A stretch of DNA of 64,000 nucleotides, from positions 62,001 to 126,000 of the forward strand of contig JARRKC010000004.1 of NCBI GenBank assembly GCA_037388505.1, read 5' to 3'. The stretch comes from JARRKC01 sp037388505 (GTDB taxonomy: Bacteria; Acidobacteriota; UBA6911; RPQK01; JAPXNP01). The notes beneath the pieces were generated by a model that did not search any database, was not told where the DNA came from, and worked only from the letters and a program-made list of their open reading frames with translations. Position numbers and translations under genes: made by a program. This document shows positions 8,706 through 17,008 of the stretch, piece by piece (the stretch's first letter is position 1; each line of letters starts with the position of its first letter).

Positions 8706-9392
8706 ATGAAGATCATTTCACTGATGTTTCTGATATTGAGCATGGTGGGCAGTAGCGCTTTTGCCACGACAGCCAACCGGAATGAGACGGAATTGCGCGA
8801 CCGCTCGCAACAAGCGGCCGATGTGCTTTCGGAGGTCCTTCACTCACCCGATAACGGGATTCCGAAGGCGCTGCTCGACAAGGCTACGGCGATTGCCGTC
8901 ATCCCTCACGTCGTCAAGGGTGCCTTTGTCTTCGGCGCAAGCTATGGCAAGGGCCTGATTGCCCAGCATACCGCCAACGGCTGGAGCGCCCCCGCTTATG
9001 TCACGCTCGGCGGAGGAAGCTTCGGTTTTCAGATCGGCGCATCAGCCACCGACTATGTACTGGTCTTCACGAACCGTCAGGGCCTGGAGCCACTGCTCAG
9101 TGGAAAGCTGACGCTTGGTGCCGACGCGTCCATTGCGGCCGGACCGGTAGGCCGGACCGCCAGTGCGAGCACGGGTGTGACCCTCAGCTCGGCAATCTAC
9201 TCCTATTCGAGGAGTAAGGGAGTATTTGCCGGCGTCGCCCTGGATGGTGCTGTTCTGAAGATCGACAACGGTGCTGATGAGCAGGCCTATAACGGGAGCT
9301 ACACGGGCAGGGACATCCTGATCAAGAGAGAGGTTTCCCCCAGCCGCGCAACGCGCCCATTCGTTTCGGAACTCGACAAGGTGGCTTCCTAA
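8706..9392 (+). CDS. Exported SYLF-domain (Ysc84/DUF500-type) lipid-binding protein
   Basis: The 228-residue protein starts at an ATG preceded by AAGGAG and has a clear signal peptide cut near SAFA-TTANRN. The mature part matches the SYLF fold: LLDKATAIAVIPHVVKGAF, GASYGKGLI, PAYVTLGGGSFGFQIGASATD, LSSAIYSYSRSKGVFAGVALDGAVL and AYNGSYTGRDIL. Eukaryotic members bind phosphoinositides. Bacterial ones are exported proteins of unclear role, sometimes linked to envelope stress. It is divergent from the histidine kinase, with ~245 bases between the two starts, so a regulatory link is possible but unproven. Confidence 0.88.
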   Translation: MKIISLMFLILSMVGSSAFATTANRNETELRDRSQQAADVLSEVLHSPDNGIPKALLDKATAIAVIPHVVKGAFVFGASYGKGLIAQHTANGWSAPAYVTLGGGSFGFQIGASATDYVLVFTNRQGLEPLLSGKLTLGADASIAAGPVGRTASASTGVTLSSAIYSYSRSKGVFAGVALDGAVLKIDNGADEQAYNGSYTGRDILIKREVSPSRATRPFVSELDKVAS

Positions 9393-9509
9393 GCGCCACA
9401 TCGGTGGCCTGGATCCGATGGCCGGCAAAGAAGCCGCCATCGAATCCGGGTCATCCAGCGGACTTCGCCCACGGAAACGAGTCGATCTGACTCGCCAATG
9501 GACCAAGCC

Positions 9510-9692
9510 TCAGGCGGGTCCAACCGTGAACCAACGCCGGCGCCCGGCCTTCCCGGCGGGCGGGGCTGTCGCGGCGCTTATCCTGCCTCTTGCTCGGCCT
9601 GCCCTTCTCACTGCATCGACCAGCAGCGCTCCTCCCAGGAGGAGATAAAAAAGGACGAGAGCGAACAGGAAGATCAACGTTGGGTAGAGCAT
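9510..9692 (-). CDS. Small single-pass membrane protein (hypothetical)
   Basis: A 60-residue ORF begins at an ATG with AAGGAAG about six bases upstream. It encodes one strongly hydrophobic helix (LIFLFALVLFYLLLGGALL) followed by an Arg/Lys-rich tail, the positive-inside pattern of a small inner-membrane protein. I recognise no family. The C-terminal half is Ala/Pro/Arg-rich, as out-of-frame high-GC DNA often is, so the true protein may be shorter or the ORF spurious. Confidence 0.4.
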   Translation of the reverse strand: MLYPTLIFLFALVLFYLLLGGALLVDAVRRAGRARGRISAATAPPAGKAGRRRWFTVGPA

Positions 9693-10076
9693 GCGTTCTT
9701 CCTTAACTACGACTTCACAAGCACGAAATGTGCCGCTCCGGCGCAGCGCTCGATTCTCCCCGCAAGAGCTTGAACTCGTGGATATAACGGCACATACTGA
9801 TTTGAATCTCGGGGACTCTGCATCAACATCCGGCGTACGGAAGAAGCTGGCTTTCTCGAGCTCGAAATTGTCTTCACGCTGGTCGGTAATCCGGCACGAC
9901 CGGTTGCGGTACGCGCAAGCTCATGTTGCACCGCGTCTTTTGTTTTCCGAGAGCAGGGACGAACCTCGTTGGGTTAGAGAAGAGGAAGAGGAAGATGAAG
10001 AAGCCGCCGGCGAGCTGGAAATGGCGGCGGGCGCCTTCCCGCCGGATTTGCGGCTGCGCTGCACCAGGATACACTG
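9693..10076. other. 384-bp stretch with no convincing gene
   Basis: Between the small membrane ORF and the radical SAM gene I see several overlapping open frames on both strands, none with family features. A plus-strand frame (9691-10077) ends TGATG onto the radical SAM start, but its composition is irregular. A GA-rich run (about 9977-10010) encodes poly-Glu in that frame. Confidence 0.5.
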
Positions 10077-11081
10077 ATGCTACGATCGAACATCCTTCAC
10101 GCCTGGGGCCGAATTCTCCTTGGGGACAGCCCGGTCCTGGCGATAGAGATCACGAATCGCTGTCCTCTTTCCTGTCCGGGGTGCTACGCGTACGCTCCCG
10201 GTCACGTCAATGGGCTATCCATCGAAGATGTGTCCGAGTTGGTCGGAGACCGGCTCGTTGAGGCCGTCGTTGACATCATCGATCGCAGGCATCCGCTCGG
10301 ACTCTTCATCGTGGGCGGCGAGCCCCTGGTACGCTATCGTGAACTGGACGCCCTGCTGCCGAGAATCTGCGGGCGCGGTGTATCGGTCGAGATCGTGACC
10401 AGCGCCGTCCGTCCGATTCCGCGTGCTTGGGCGGACATCCCCAATCTGACCATGGTGGTATCGATCGACGGCCCCCGGGAAGAACACGACGCCCGACGCA
10501 AGCCCGCCACCTACGACCGGATCCTCAAGCACATCGAAGGTCACGAGATCGTGGTCCACTGCACGCTGACCCGCCGGCTGATGCTCGGGGAAAATCGCAT
10601 GGAGCGATTCCTGGACTTCTGGAACAAGCGCCCGGAGATTCGAGCGATCCGTGTGAGTTTGTTTACACCTCAAATCGGGGAGGAGAGCGAAGACATTCTC
10701 CCACCCGACATGAGACGAGCGGCCATCGAAGAGTTGGAACGCTTGCATCCGCTCTACCCCAAGCTTCGGCTGACCCCGGCCATGGTCGAGGCTTATCTCA
10801 ATCCCCCGAAGACGCCGAAGGATTGTATCTTTGCCCAGGTTACCGATTGCCTGTCCGCCGATCTCCAGAGCCGGGTGGAACCGTGTCAGCTCGGAGGAAC
10901 CCCTGACTGCCGGAACTGCGGTTGCGTTGCGGCCGTCGGCCTTCAAGCCGTGGCCGGCACACCGCTGATCGGGGGACTCAAGGTCGGTCACGTCTTTCGT
11001 GCCTCAGAGAGGGTGGGAAGAGGGATACGGGCGGTTCGTTCGCGTTTCAACGGAAAGAACCCTCACCTGAACGGTCAGTAG
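10077..11081 (+). CDS. Radical SAM enzyme with C-terminal Cys-rich region
   Basis: The 334-residue protein carries the radical SAM motif CPLSCPGC (Cys29, Cys33, Cys36), which holds the [4Fe-4S] cluster that cleaves S-adenosylmethionine. Further core elements are LFIVGGEPLVRY (the GGEP S-adenosylmethionine contact), VEIVTSA and VVSIDGPREEHD. The C-terminal region has Cys residues in DCIFAQVTDC, VEPCQLGGTPDCRNCGC, which could bind a second metal cluster as in SPASM/twitch enzymes, although the spacing does not match the classic SPASM pattern. The substrate is unknown. The start overlaps an upstream stop (TGATG), and an M48 protease gene follows 22 bases downstream, probably co-transcribed. Confidence 0.87.
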   Translation: MLRSNILHAWGRILLGDSPVLAIEITNRCPLSCPGCYAYAPGHVNGLSIEDVSELVGDRLVEAVVDIIDRRHPLGLFIVGGEPLVRYRELDALLPRICGRGVSVEIVTSAVRPIPRAWADIPNLTMVVSIDGPREEHDARRKPATYDRILKHIEGHEIVVHCTLTRRLMLGENRMERFLDFWNKRPEIRAIRVSLFTPQIGEESEDILPPDMRRAAIEELERLHPLYPKLRLTPAMVEAYLNPPKTPKDCIFAQVTDCLSADLQSRVEPCQLGGTPDCRNCGCVAAVGLQAVAGTPLIGGLKVGHVFRASERVGRGIRAVRSRFNGKNPHLNGQ

Positions 11082-11103
11082 AACTTCCTTTGGGAGAGCA
11101 TCG

Positions 11104-12009
11104 ATGTTGCGAGGAAAGAGGCGCGCCGTGCAAGGCCCCCGGGTAGTCCATCGGATACAGTTGGCAGCCGGTCTGTCGATTCTCTCCGTAGTGGCCTGCC
11201 TGAGTATCCTCCTGGAGGCCCAAACCAAAGTCGAGCCGGGCTTCAATCTCTTCACTCCCCAACAGGACGTGGAAATCGGACGGCAGTCTGCGGCGGAAGT
11301 GGAGAAACAAATGCCGATCCTGAAGATTCGATCCGTCGATGCATACGTTCAGAAGGTTGGCAAGAGGCTCGCCAAGGCCGCGCCGGGACCCGAATTCCCT
11401 TACCAGTTCAAAGTCATCAACACGGCGGAAGTCAATGCATTCGCTCTGCCCGGGGGATTCATGTTCCTGAATCGCGGGCTCATCGAAGCCGCTGATGATG
11501 AGGCACAGCTCGCCGGAGTCATGTCCCATGAGATGGCACATGTGGCCCTGCGCCACGGAACGAACCAGGCTTCCAAGGCGTACCTTGCCCAAGCCGGTTT
11601 CAATCTCCTCGGAGGTCTTTTCGGCAAGAGCGGGACCAGCCAGATGATCGAGGCCATCGGGGGATTCGGCCTGAACGCGGTATTCCTCAAGTTCAGTCGC
11701 AAGGCCGAGGAACAGGCAGATATCGTGGGGGCACAGATCATGGCAAGGGCCGGCTACGACCCCATGGCCATGGCCGAGTTCTTCGAGAAGCTTCGTGACG
11801 AAGCGGGACGTGATCCGAACCGACTGGAACGTTGGTTCAGCGATCACCCTGCGCCGGTAGAACGCGTGAGCCGCGTCGAACAGGAGGTCCGTCTCATGCA
11901 AGGCGACTTCTCACGAAAGCGTCCGGTCGGAGGTTTCTCGGCCGTGCAGAAACGCCTGAAAGCGCTGCCTCCCGCACCCAAACCGAAGCAGGAATCTTCC
12001 GGCCGCTGA
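11104..12009 (+). CDS. M48-family zinc metalloprotease, exported (BepA/LoiP-like)
   Basis: The 301-residue protein has an N-terminal hydrophobic signal or anchor (about residues 19-37). An M48 peptidase domain contains HEMAH (142-146, two zinc His and the catalytic Glu) and the third zinc ligand in EEQADIVGAQIM. The EVNAFALPGGFMFLNRGL segment is typical of periplasmic M48C proteases that process or degrade outer-membrane proteins. A GGAG lies upstream of the ATG. It follows the radical SAM gene by 22 bases, suggesting an operon. Whether the two act on the same substrate cannot be told from sequence. Confidence 0.9.
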   Translation: MLRGKRRAVQGPRVVHRIQLAAGLSILSVVACLSILLEAQTKVEPGFNLFTPQQDVEIGRQSAAEVEKQMPILKIRSVDAYVQKVGKRLAKAAPGPEFPYQFKVINTAEVNAFALPGGFMFLNRGLIEAADDEAQLAGVMSHEMAHVALRHGTNQASKAYLAQAGFNLLGGLFGKSGTSQMIEAIGGFGLNAVFLKFSRKAEEQADIVGAQIMARAGYDPMAMAEFFEKLRDEAGRDPNRLERWFSDHPAPVERVSRVEQEVRLMQGDFSRKRPVGGFSAVQKRLKALPPAPKPKQESSGR

Positions 12010-12178
12010 GTCCGTCGTGTCCCGAGTCAGAAATTGGCACGCACCTGCGAACGGGGCATTCGTTCAGTTCACACCGAAACCGGAAATCTCATAGGATTGA
12101 CATTCGACGATCGGACCCATCCGGTTCGTCACATCCGGCAGAGTCAGCGAATGCTGCGCGTGCCATGGGTTGATCAGA

Positions 12179-13342
12179 ATGGAAGACAGAGAGACCGTGC
12201 GTCAAAGCCTGCGCAGCGTCCGCCGCATCGTGGTGAAGGTGGGAACCAATCTGCTTCGGGGATCCGACGAAGGCTTGAACCTTGGATTCATGGAATCGCT
12301 GGCCAGACAGATCTCCGAGATCCAGCTCGCGGGAATAGACGTGATCCTGGTCTCGTCCGGTGCGGTCGGCGCCGGCTGTCACGTTCTGGGCTTCGACGAA
12401 CCTCCGGCCGAGACGCATCTCCGCCAGGCCCTGGCCGCCATCGGGCAATCGCGTCTGATGCACCACTACAAACAACTCTTCAATGCCTGCGGCCTCAGAG
12501 TAGCGCAGGTCCTGCTGACCCGCGACAGCCTGGACCATCGCATGCGATACCTCAATGCACGAAATACCTTCGAGACGTTGTTGCACTGGCATATCCTTCC
12601 GATCGTCAATGAGAACGACACGACGGCCGTCGAAGAACTCCGGTTTGGCGACAACGATCAACTCTCGGCGCTGATCGCAGGCAAGATCGGAGCCGATCTC
12701 CTAGCGATCCTGACTGACGTCGAGGGCATCTTCGACCGCCCTCCCTCGGAACCGGGGGCAGTCCGAATTCCTTATCTGTCCGCGGTCCGGCGATCTCGGC
12801 TCAAGATCGGTCAGGGACGGCCCGGGTCTTTTGGGTTGGGTGGCATGAAGAGTAAGCTCGAGGCCGCGGGAATGGCCACTCGTGCCGGAATCTTGACGTT
12901 CGTGGGTCCGGGGCGCGCCGAGCGGATACTGCACCGGGTTCTCCAGGGAGAGGAGATTGGTACCTGGTGCATCCCTCAACGGCGCCGCATCTCTGCGCGC
13001 AAACGCTGGCTGGCGCTGGGAAAGCGAATCGGCGACGGTCGGGTGTACGTCGATGCCGGCGCGGAAGATGCCCTGCGAAACGGAGGAAAGAGCCTGCTTC
13101 CTTCGGGAGTCTGTCGAGTCGAGGGCAACTTCCAGACAGGAGAGCTGATCCGCATTCTCGACGCATCGGAGAACGAAATCGCCATTGGACTGTGCCGGTA
13201 CTCGGCCGTGGAACTGGATAGGATCCGAGGCTGCAGGACGACCGAGGTCTTGGAGATGCTGGGAGACCGGCAGTTCCTCGAGGTCGTCCATCGCAACGAC
13301 ATGGTCGTCATGAAGAACGAGAGAACAGACGATGACGGATGA
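12179..13342 (+). CDS. proB: Glutamate 5-kinase
   Basis: It phosphorylates L-glutamate to gamma-glutamyl phosphate, the first step of proline synthesis. The 387-residue protein has the amino-acid-kinase core (RRIVVKVGTNLLRG, VILVSSGAVGAGCHVLG, IVNENDTTAVEELRFGDNDQLSALIA, LLAILTDVEGIFDRPP, GLGGMKSKLEAA). A C-terminal PUA domain spans about residues 285-375 (GRVYVDAGAEDAL, LLPSGVCRVEGNF). The ATG at 12179 and a TTG at 12170 are both possible; neither has a good ribosome site. It overlaps proA by 11 bases, so the two are translationally coupled. Proline feedback usually acts on this enzyme. Confidence 0.95.
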   Translation: MEDRETVRQSLRSVRRIVVKVGTNLLRGSDEGLNLGFMESLARQISEIQLAGIDVILVSSGAVGAGCHVLGFDEPPAETHLRQALAAIGQSRLMHHYKQLFNACGLRVAQVLLTRDSLDHRMRYLNARNTFETLLHWHILPIVNENDTTAVEELRFGDNDQLSALIAGKIGADLLAILTDVEGIFDRPPSEPGAVRIPYLSAVRRSRLKIGQGRPGSFGLGGMKSKLEAAGMATRAGILTFVGPGRAERILHRVLQGEEIGTWCIPQRRRISARKRWLALGKRIGDGRVYVDAGAEDALRNGGKSLLPSGVCRVEGNFQTGELIRILDASENEIAIGLCRYSAVELDRIRGCRTTEVLEMLGDRQFLEVVHRNDMVVMKNERTDDDG

Positions 13343-14600
13343 AGGGGTGGTCTTCGAAGAGATCCGAGAACTGTGCCGAAGGGCCAGGGCCGCTGCCCGG
13401 AGGTTGGCCCGCGTCGACCCCGAGGCCAAGGAAACGGCGCTGCGCAGCATGGCGGGAGGAATTCGGGACGGAGCGGCGAGGATTGGTGAAGCGAATGAGG
13501 TGGATCTCGCCGAGGGGCGTCACAAGGACCTGAAGGACGCTCTTCTGGACCGCCTTCGCCTGACCCCCGAGCGCATCGAACAGATGGCCGTGGGGTTGGA
13601 AGAAATCGCAGCACTGAGGGATCCGGTGGGTGAGGTCGTCGCGCAGTGGCGTCGTCCCGGTGGTCTGGAGGTCGGACAGGTCCGCATCCCGATCGGGGTC
13701 ATCGGGATCATTTACGAATCTCGTCCAAACGTGACGGCGGATGCGGCCGGTCTCTGTTTCAAGGCGGGCAACGCGACGATCCTGCGAGGCGGCTCGGAAG
13801 CGCTCCACTCGAACATCGTCCTGGCGTCGATTCTGCGGGAGGCCATCCGGTCCTGCGGAATGGATCCCGACGCGCTTCAGGTCGTGGAGACCACGGATCG
13901 GGCAGCTGTCGGCGCTCTGCTCAAACAGAACGACCTGGTCGACCTCATCATCCCCCGAGGAGGAAAGAGCCTGATCAAACGCGTCGTGGAAGAGTCGACG
14001 ATTCCGGTGATCAAGCACTATGAGGGGATTTGTCACGTCTACGTCCATTCTGCAGCGGACCTCGACATGGCGCTCCGCATCGCCGTCAACGCGAAGGTTC
14101 AACGCCCTGCCACCTGCAACGCCATGGAAACACTCCTGGTCGATCGGGCTGTGGCAGCCGAATTCCTGCCCCGAATCGCCGCCGAATTCGAGCACCGCGG
14201 CGTCGAGATCCGGGCCTGCCAGGAGGCGATCCGCTTCATATCGGCGGCGCTTCCCGCCTCCGACGAGCATTACCGAACGGAGTATCTGGGCCTGACCTGC
14301 AACATCCGGGTCGTCTCCGGGATGGACCAGGCGGTTGCCCATATCGAGGACTACGGATCGAATCATACCGACGCGATCGTGACCGAATCCTACGAAGCGG
14401 CGCGCCGCTTCATCCGGGCGGTCGATTCATCGAGCGTGATGGTCAACGCGAGCACACGGCTGGCCGACGGAGCCGTGTACGGCCTGGGAGCGGAAATCGG
14501 CATCAGTACCGACAAGCTCCACGCCTTTGGACCCATGGGCGTCCAGGAACTGACGACCAAGAAGTTCTTCGTCCTCGGCCAGGGAAGCCTCCGAAGCTGA
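13332..14600 (+). CDS. proA: Glutamate-5-semialdehyde dehydrogenase (gamma-glutamyl phosphate reductase)
   Basis: This 422-residue enzyme reduces gamma-glutamyl phosphate to glutamate semialdehyde with NADPH, the step after ProB. It shows the ProA hallmarks: GVIGIIYESRPNVTADAAGLCFKAGNATILRGGSEA, LIIPRGGKSLIKRVVE, the catalytic Cys in NAKVQRPATCNAMETLLV, and DAIVTES. The length is normal for the family. The start codon lies inside the 3' end of proB. Confidence 0.96.
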   Translation: MTDEGVVFEEIRELCRRARAAARRLARVDPEAKETALRSMAGGIRDGAARIGEANEVDLAEGRHKDLKDALLDRLRLTPERIEQMAVGLEEIAALRDPVGEVVAQWRRPGGLEVGQVRIPIGVIGIIYESRPNVTADAAGLCFKAGNATILRGGSEALHSNIVLASILREAIRSCGMDPDALQVVETTDRAAVGALLKQNDLVDLIIPRGGKSLIKRVVEESTIPVIKHYEGICHVYVHSAADLDMALRIAVNAKVQRPATCNAMETLLVDRAVAAEFLPRIAAEFEHRGVEIRACQEAIRFISAALPASDEHYRTEYLGLTCNIRVVSGMDQAVAHIEDYGSNHTDAIVTESYEAARRFIRAVDSSSVMVNASTRLADGAVYGLGAEIGISTDKLHAFGPMGVQELTTKKFFVLGQGSLRS

Positions 14601-14786
14601 GTTCGGCTTGCCAAGCGATAAAGAGCGACATCGTAGTTTGTCGTTGTTGATCTCACCCGATCTCCTTCCGGTTTCTCGGAGGACCCGTTTGCTCGGATCA
14701 CCGGCCCCATTGATAATGGGCGGATTGCAGCGTGCTCGAGGCCGGCTTCCCTCACCCGTGGAGGAGACGCAACGGAGGCGACGAGA

Positions 14787-16142
14787 TTGGCTGAGAACCG
14801 GATGGACGCATCGACAAACGATACCCGCGAGATCTTCGGCTGGCTGATGTACGACTGGGCCAATTCGGCATTCGTTACGACGGTCGTGACGACTCTCCTC
14901 GGTCCCTACATCTTGAGTCTCGCCGCCTTGAGTCCCAGCCCCCTGGAGATCGGAAACTGGCATATCCAGCCGGCGGCGATTTTCCCGGCTGCGGTCTCTT
15001 TGTCCGTGCTCCTGCAGGTGTTCCTGCTGCCGGTGCTCGGCACGATCGCCGACTATACGCGGCTGAAGAAGAGCATGCTCCTCACCTTCGCCTATGTGGG
15101 CGCCGGGTGTACGTGCCTTTTCTTCTTCACGCGCTCGAACATGCCGCTGATCGGAACCGTCGGAGCCATCGTAATCGCCGGCGTTCTGGTGGTGATCGCC
15201 AATCTCTGTTTCGGTGCGTCTCTCGTTTTCTACAACGCCTTCCTTCCTGAAATCGCATCCCCGGACCGGCGTGATGCGGTCAGCTCACAGGGCTTTGCCA
15301 TGGGATACCTGGGAGGCGGACTCCTGCTTCTGCTGAACCTTCTGATGCTGGGACTGATGAAGAACCAGGCGCTGGCCGCCCGCCTGTCTCTCGCCAGTGC
15401 CGGAGTCTGGTGGCTGGTCTTTACCTGGCTCTTTCCTCAAAAGCGATTGCGCGTCCGGGAACCGGCCCGACATCTGCCGGACGAGAGAGGGCTCTTGCGC
15501 CAAAGTCTGTCGCGAATCCTGACGACGATGCACGACATGCGCACGCATTACACGGGCACGCTCAAGTACCTGATCGCCTACCTGATCTACAACGACGGCA
15601 TCCAAACGGTCATCGTGGTGGCAACGTCATTCGCGGCCGGAGAACTCCGCGTGAAGCAAAGCCACCTTCTCCTGTTCGTCCTCATGATTCAGGCGGTTGC
15701 CTTTTTCGGCGCTCTCCTCTTCGGCCGCCTGGCCGGCTGGATCGGCGCCCGGCGCTCAATCATGATCAGCCTCGCCATCTGGTCCGGCGCCGTCATCTAC
15801 GCCTACCTGCTCCTCCAGGACGAGCGGCAATTGTTCGCTTTGGGGTTTCTGGTCGCGATCGTTTTGGGCGGATCTCAGGCGCTCAGCCGTTCGCTGTTCG
15901 CCCAGATGATTCCGGCCAAGCACGAAGCAGAGTATTTCGCCTTCTATGAGATCAGCGACCGGGGAACCTCATGGGTGGGGCCGCTGGTTTTCGCCGCTGC
16001 TGTCCAAATAACCGGCTCACAGCGAAGTGCCATCGTCAGTCTGATTGCGTTTTTCCTGATCGGCCTCGTACTGCTGAGCCGGGTCGATGTTCGACGTGCG
16101 ATGGAGGATGCCGGCAACGACCCGACCCAGGTCGTCCTGTAG
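14787..16142 (+). CDS. MFS transporter of the UMF1 (Atg22-like) family
   Basis: The 451-residue protein begins with FGWLMYDWANSAFVTTVVTTLLGPY, the signature of UMF1/Atg22 permeases, and has about 12 hydrophobic segments. In fungi Atg22 exports amino acids from the vacuole; bacterial members are uncharacterised. The TTG start has GGAGG eight bases upstream. An Arg/Lys-rich central loop (about residues 210-245) separates the two halves. The gene sits between proBA and the P5C dehydrogenase gene, so an amino-acid substrate is tempting but not shown by the sequence. Confidence 0.88.
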   Translation: MAENRMDASTNDTREIFGWLMYDWANSAFVTTVVTTLLGPYILSLAALSPSPLEIGNWHIQPAAIFPAAVSLSVLLQVFLLPVLGTIADYTRLKKSMLLTFAYVGAGCTCLFFFTRSNMPLIGTVGAIVIAGVLVVIANLCFGASLVFYNAFLPEIASPDRRDAVSSQGFAMGYLGGGLLLLLNLLMLGLMKNQALAARLSLASAGVWWLVFTWLFPQKRLRVREPARHLPDERGLLRQSLSRILTTMHDMRTHYTGTLKYLIAYLIYNDGIQTVIVVATSFAAGELRVKQSHLLLFVLMIQAVAFFGALLFGRLAGWIGARRSIMISLAIWSGAVIYAYLLLQDERQLFALGFLVAIVLGGSQALSRSLFAQMIPAKHEAEYFAFYEISDRGTSWVGPLVFAAAVQITGSQRSAIVSLIAFFLIGLVLLSRVDVRRAMEDAGNDPTQVVL

Positions 16143-16308
16143 CCCCGGCAGACCGGCCATCCACCCGGGCGAACCCGGAGGTGCCGACGTCACACGGACG
16201 TCCTACCCAGCCGCCATCTCTCCTCCGGTCCTACCGCCTCGGCACGCGAACATCTCCCCGCTCGAGGTTTGCGGGCTCGTCGTCGTACCCACTGCGGCGG
16301 AGGTCCGA

Positions 16309-16791
16309 TCAGTGTCGAGTACTATCCGAATGCGTCGAGAAGTGGACAATCTTCGGATGCACGAGCCGCTCGAAATCCCGGAAAGCCATCCGAATCAGCT
16401 CGGAGTGGGATCCGGCGTTGAAGGCGATCTCCTCATCTTCGGTCAGGCTGCCGGACACGTAGACGTCCATGCCGTAGAGATTACCGAAGGGCGGCATCGC
16501 ACCCAGTTCGCAGTCCGGGAAGAGCTCCTCGAACTCATGCTCTGAGGCGAGAGTGGCGGTGGAATCGCCCACAGCTGCTTTGAGTCGATCGAAGTTGACT
16601 TTGTACGGAGCCGGCAGAACCGCCATGGCCAGCTTCCCCTTCACCTTGATGATGACTGTCTTTGCGAGTTCCCTGCCCTTCACATGGGCGGAAGCCGCTA
16701 TTCCCTGTGCAGTGTAGGCGGGCGAGTGGGAGATCGTGACGTAGGGAATGCTTTGCTGATCAAGGAACTCTTTGACCTGGGTCCAGGGCAT
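16309..16791 (-). CDS. YbaK/EbsC-type aminoacyl-tRNA deacylase
   Basis: The 160-residue protein is an INS-superfamily editing domain that hydrolyses mischarged tRNA (YbaK: Cys-tRNAPro; ProX: Ala-tRNAPro). Visible motifs are YTAQGIAASAHVKGRELAKTVIIKVKGK with the conserved Lys, LASEHEFEELFPDCELGAMPPFGNLYGM (the GxxxP substrate loop) and FNAGSHSELIRMAFRDFERLV. The ATG has AGGAGG at ideal spacing, which rejects the longer frame to 16965. The HVKGRELAKT and GAMPPFGN motifs fit the broader YeaK/ProX-like branch as well as YbaK. It lies among proline genes. Confidence 0.9.
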   Translation of the reverse strand: MPWTQVKEFLDQQSIPYVTISHSPAYTAQGIAASAHVKGRELAKTVIIKVKGKLAMAVLPAPYKVNFDRLKAAVGDSTATLASEHEFEELFPDCELGAMPPFGNLYGMDVYVSGSLTEDEEIAFNAGSHSELIRMAFRDFERLVHPKIVHFSTHSDSTRH

Positions 16792-16878
16792 AAGAACCTC
16801 CTTTGCATGGCATTCGGGAGATGATGCCCTATTATTCCCTCTCCAAGACGGAACGGGCAAGGAAGAAACGCTTGGGAC

Positions 16879-17008
16879 CGGAGACGGGAGACGGGAGACC
16901 GGGGACCGAATCTGACAGAGATCTGAGAGTTTCGATTCCAGATTTCGCACCCGACCCGCGAACACGCGTCCGTGTCCGTCCGTGCTCGTCCGTGTCAGTC
17001 CGTGTCTC
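16879..17008. repeat. Short tandem and interspersed repeats between ybaK-like and pruA genes
   Basis: About 16879-16905 holds a degenerate 7-bp GGGAGAC array. About 16966-17008 holds a run of TCCGTG-based units (GTCCGTGTC, GTCCGTGCTC, GTCCGTGTCAG). The second run extends into the last codons of pruA, so its C-terminal Gly-Asp-Thr-Asp is encoded by repeat sequence. Confidence 0.7.

Noticed and set aside
9691..10077. 128-residue ORF overlapping the radical SAM start, considered as a peptide precursor
   Set aside because: Irregular composition, a poly-Glu run from GA-rich DNA, no ribosome site and no leader/core pattern.
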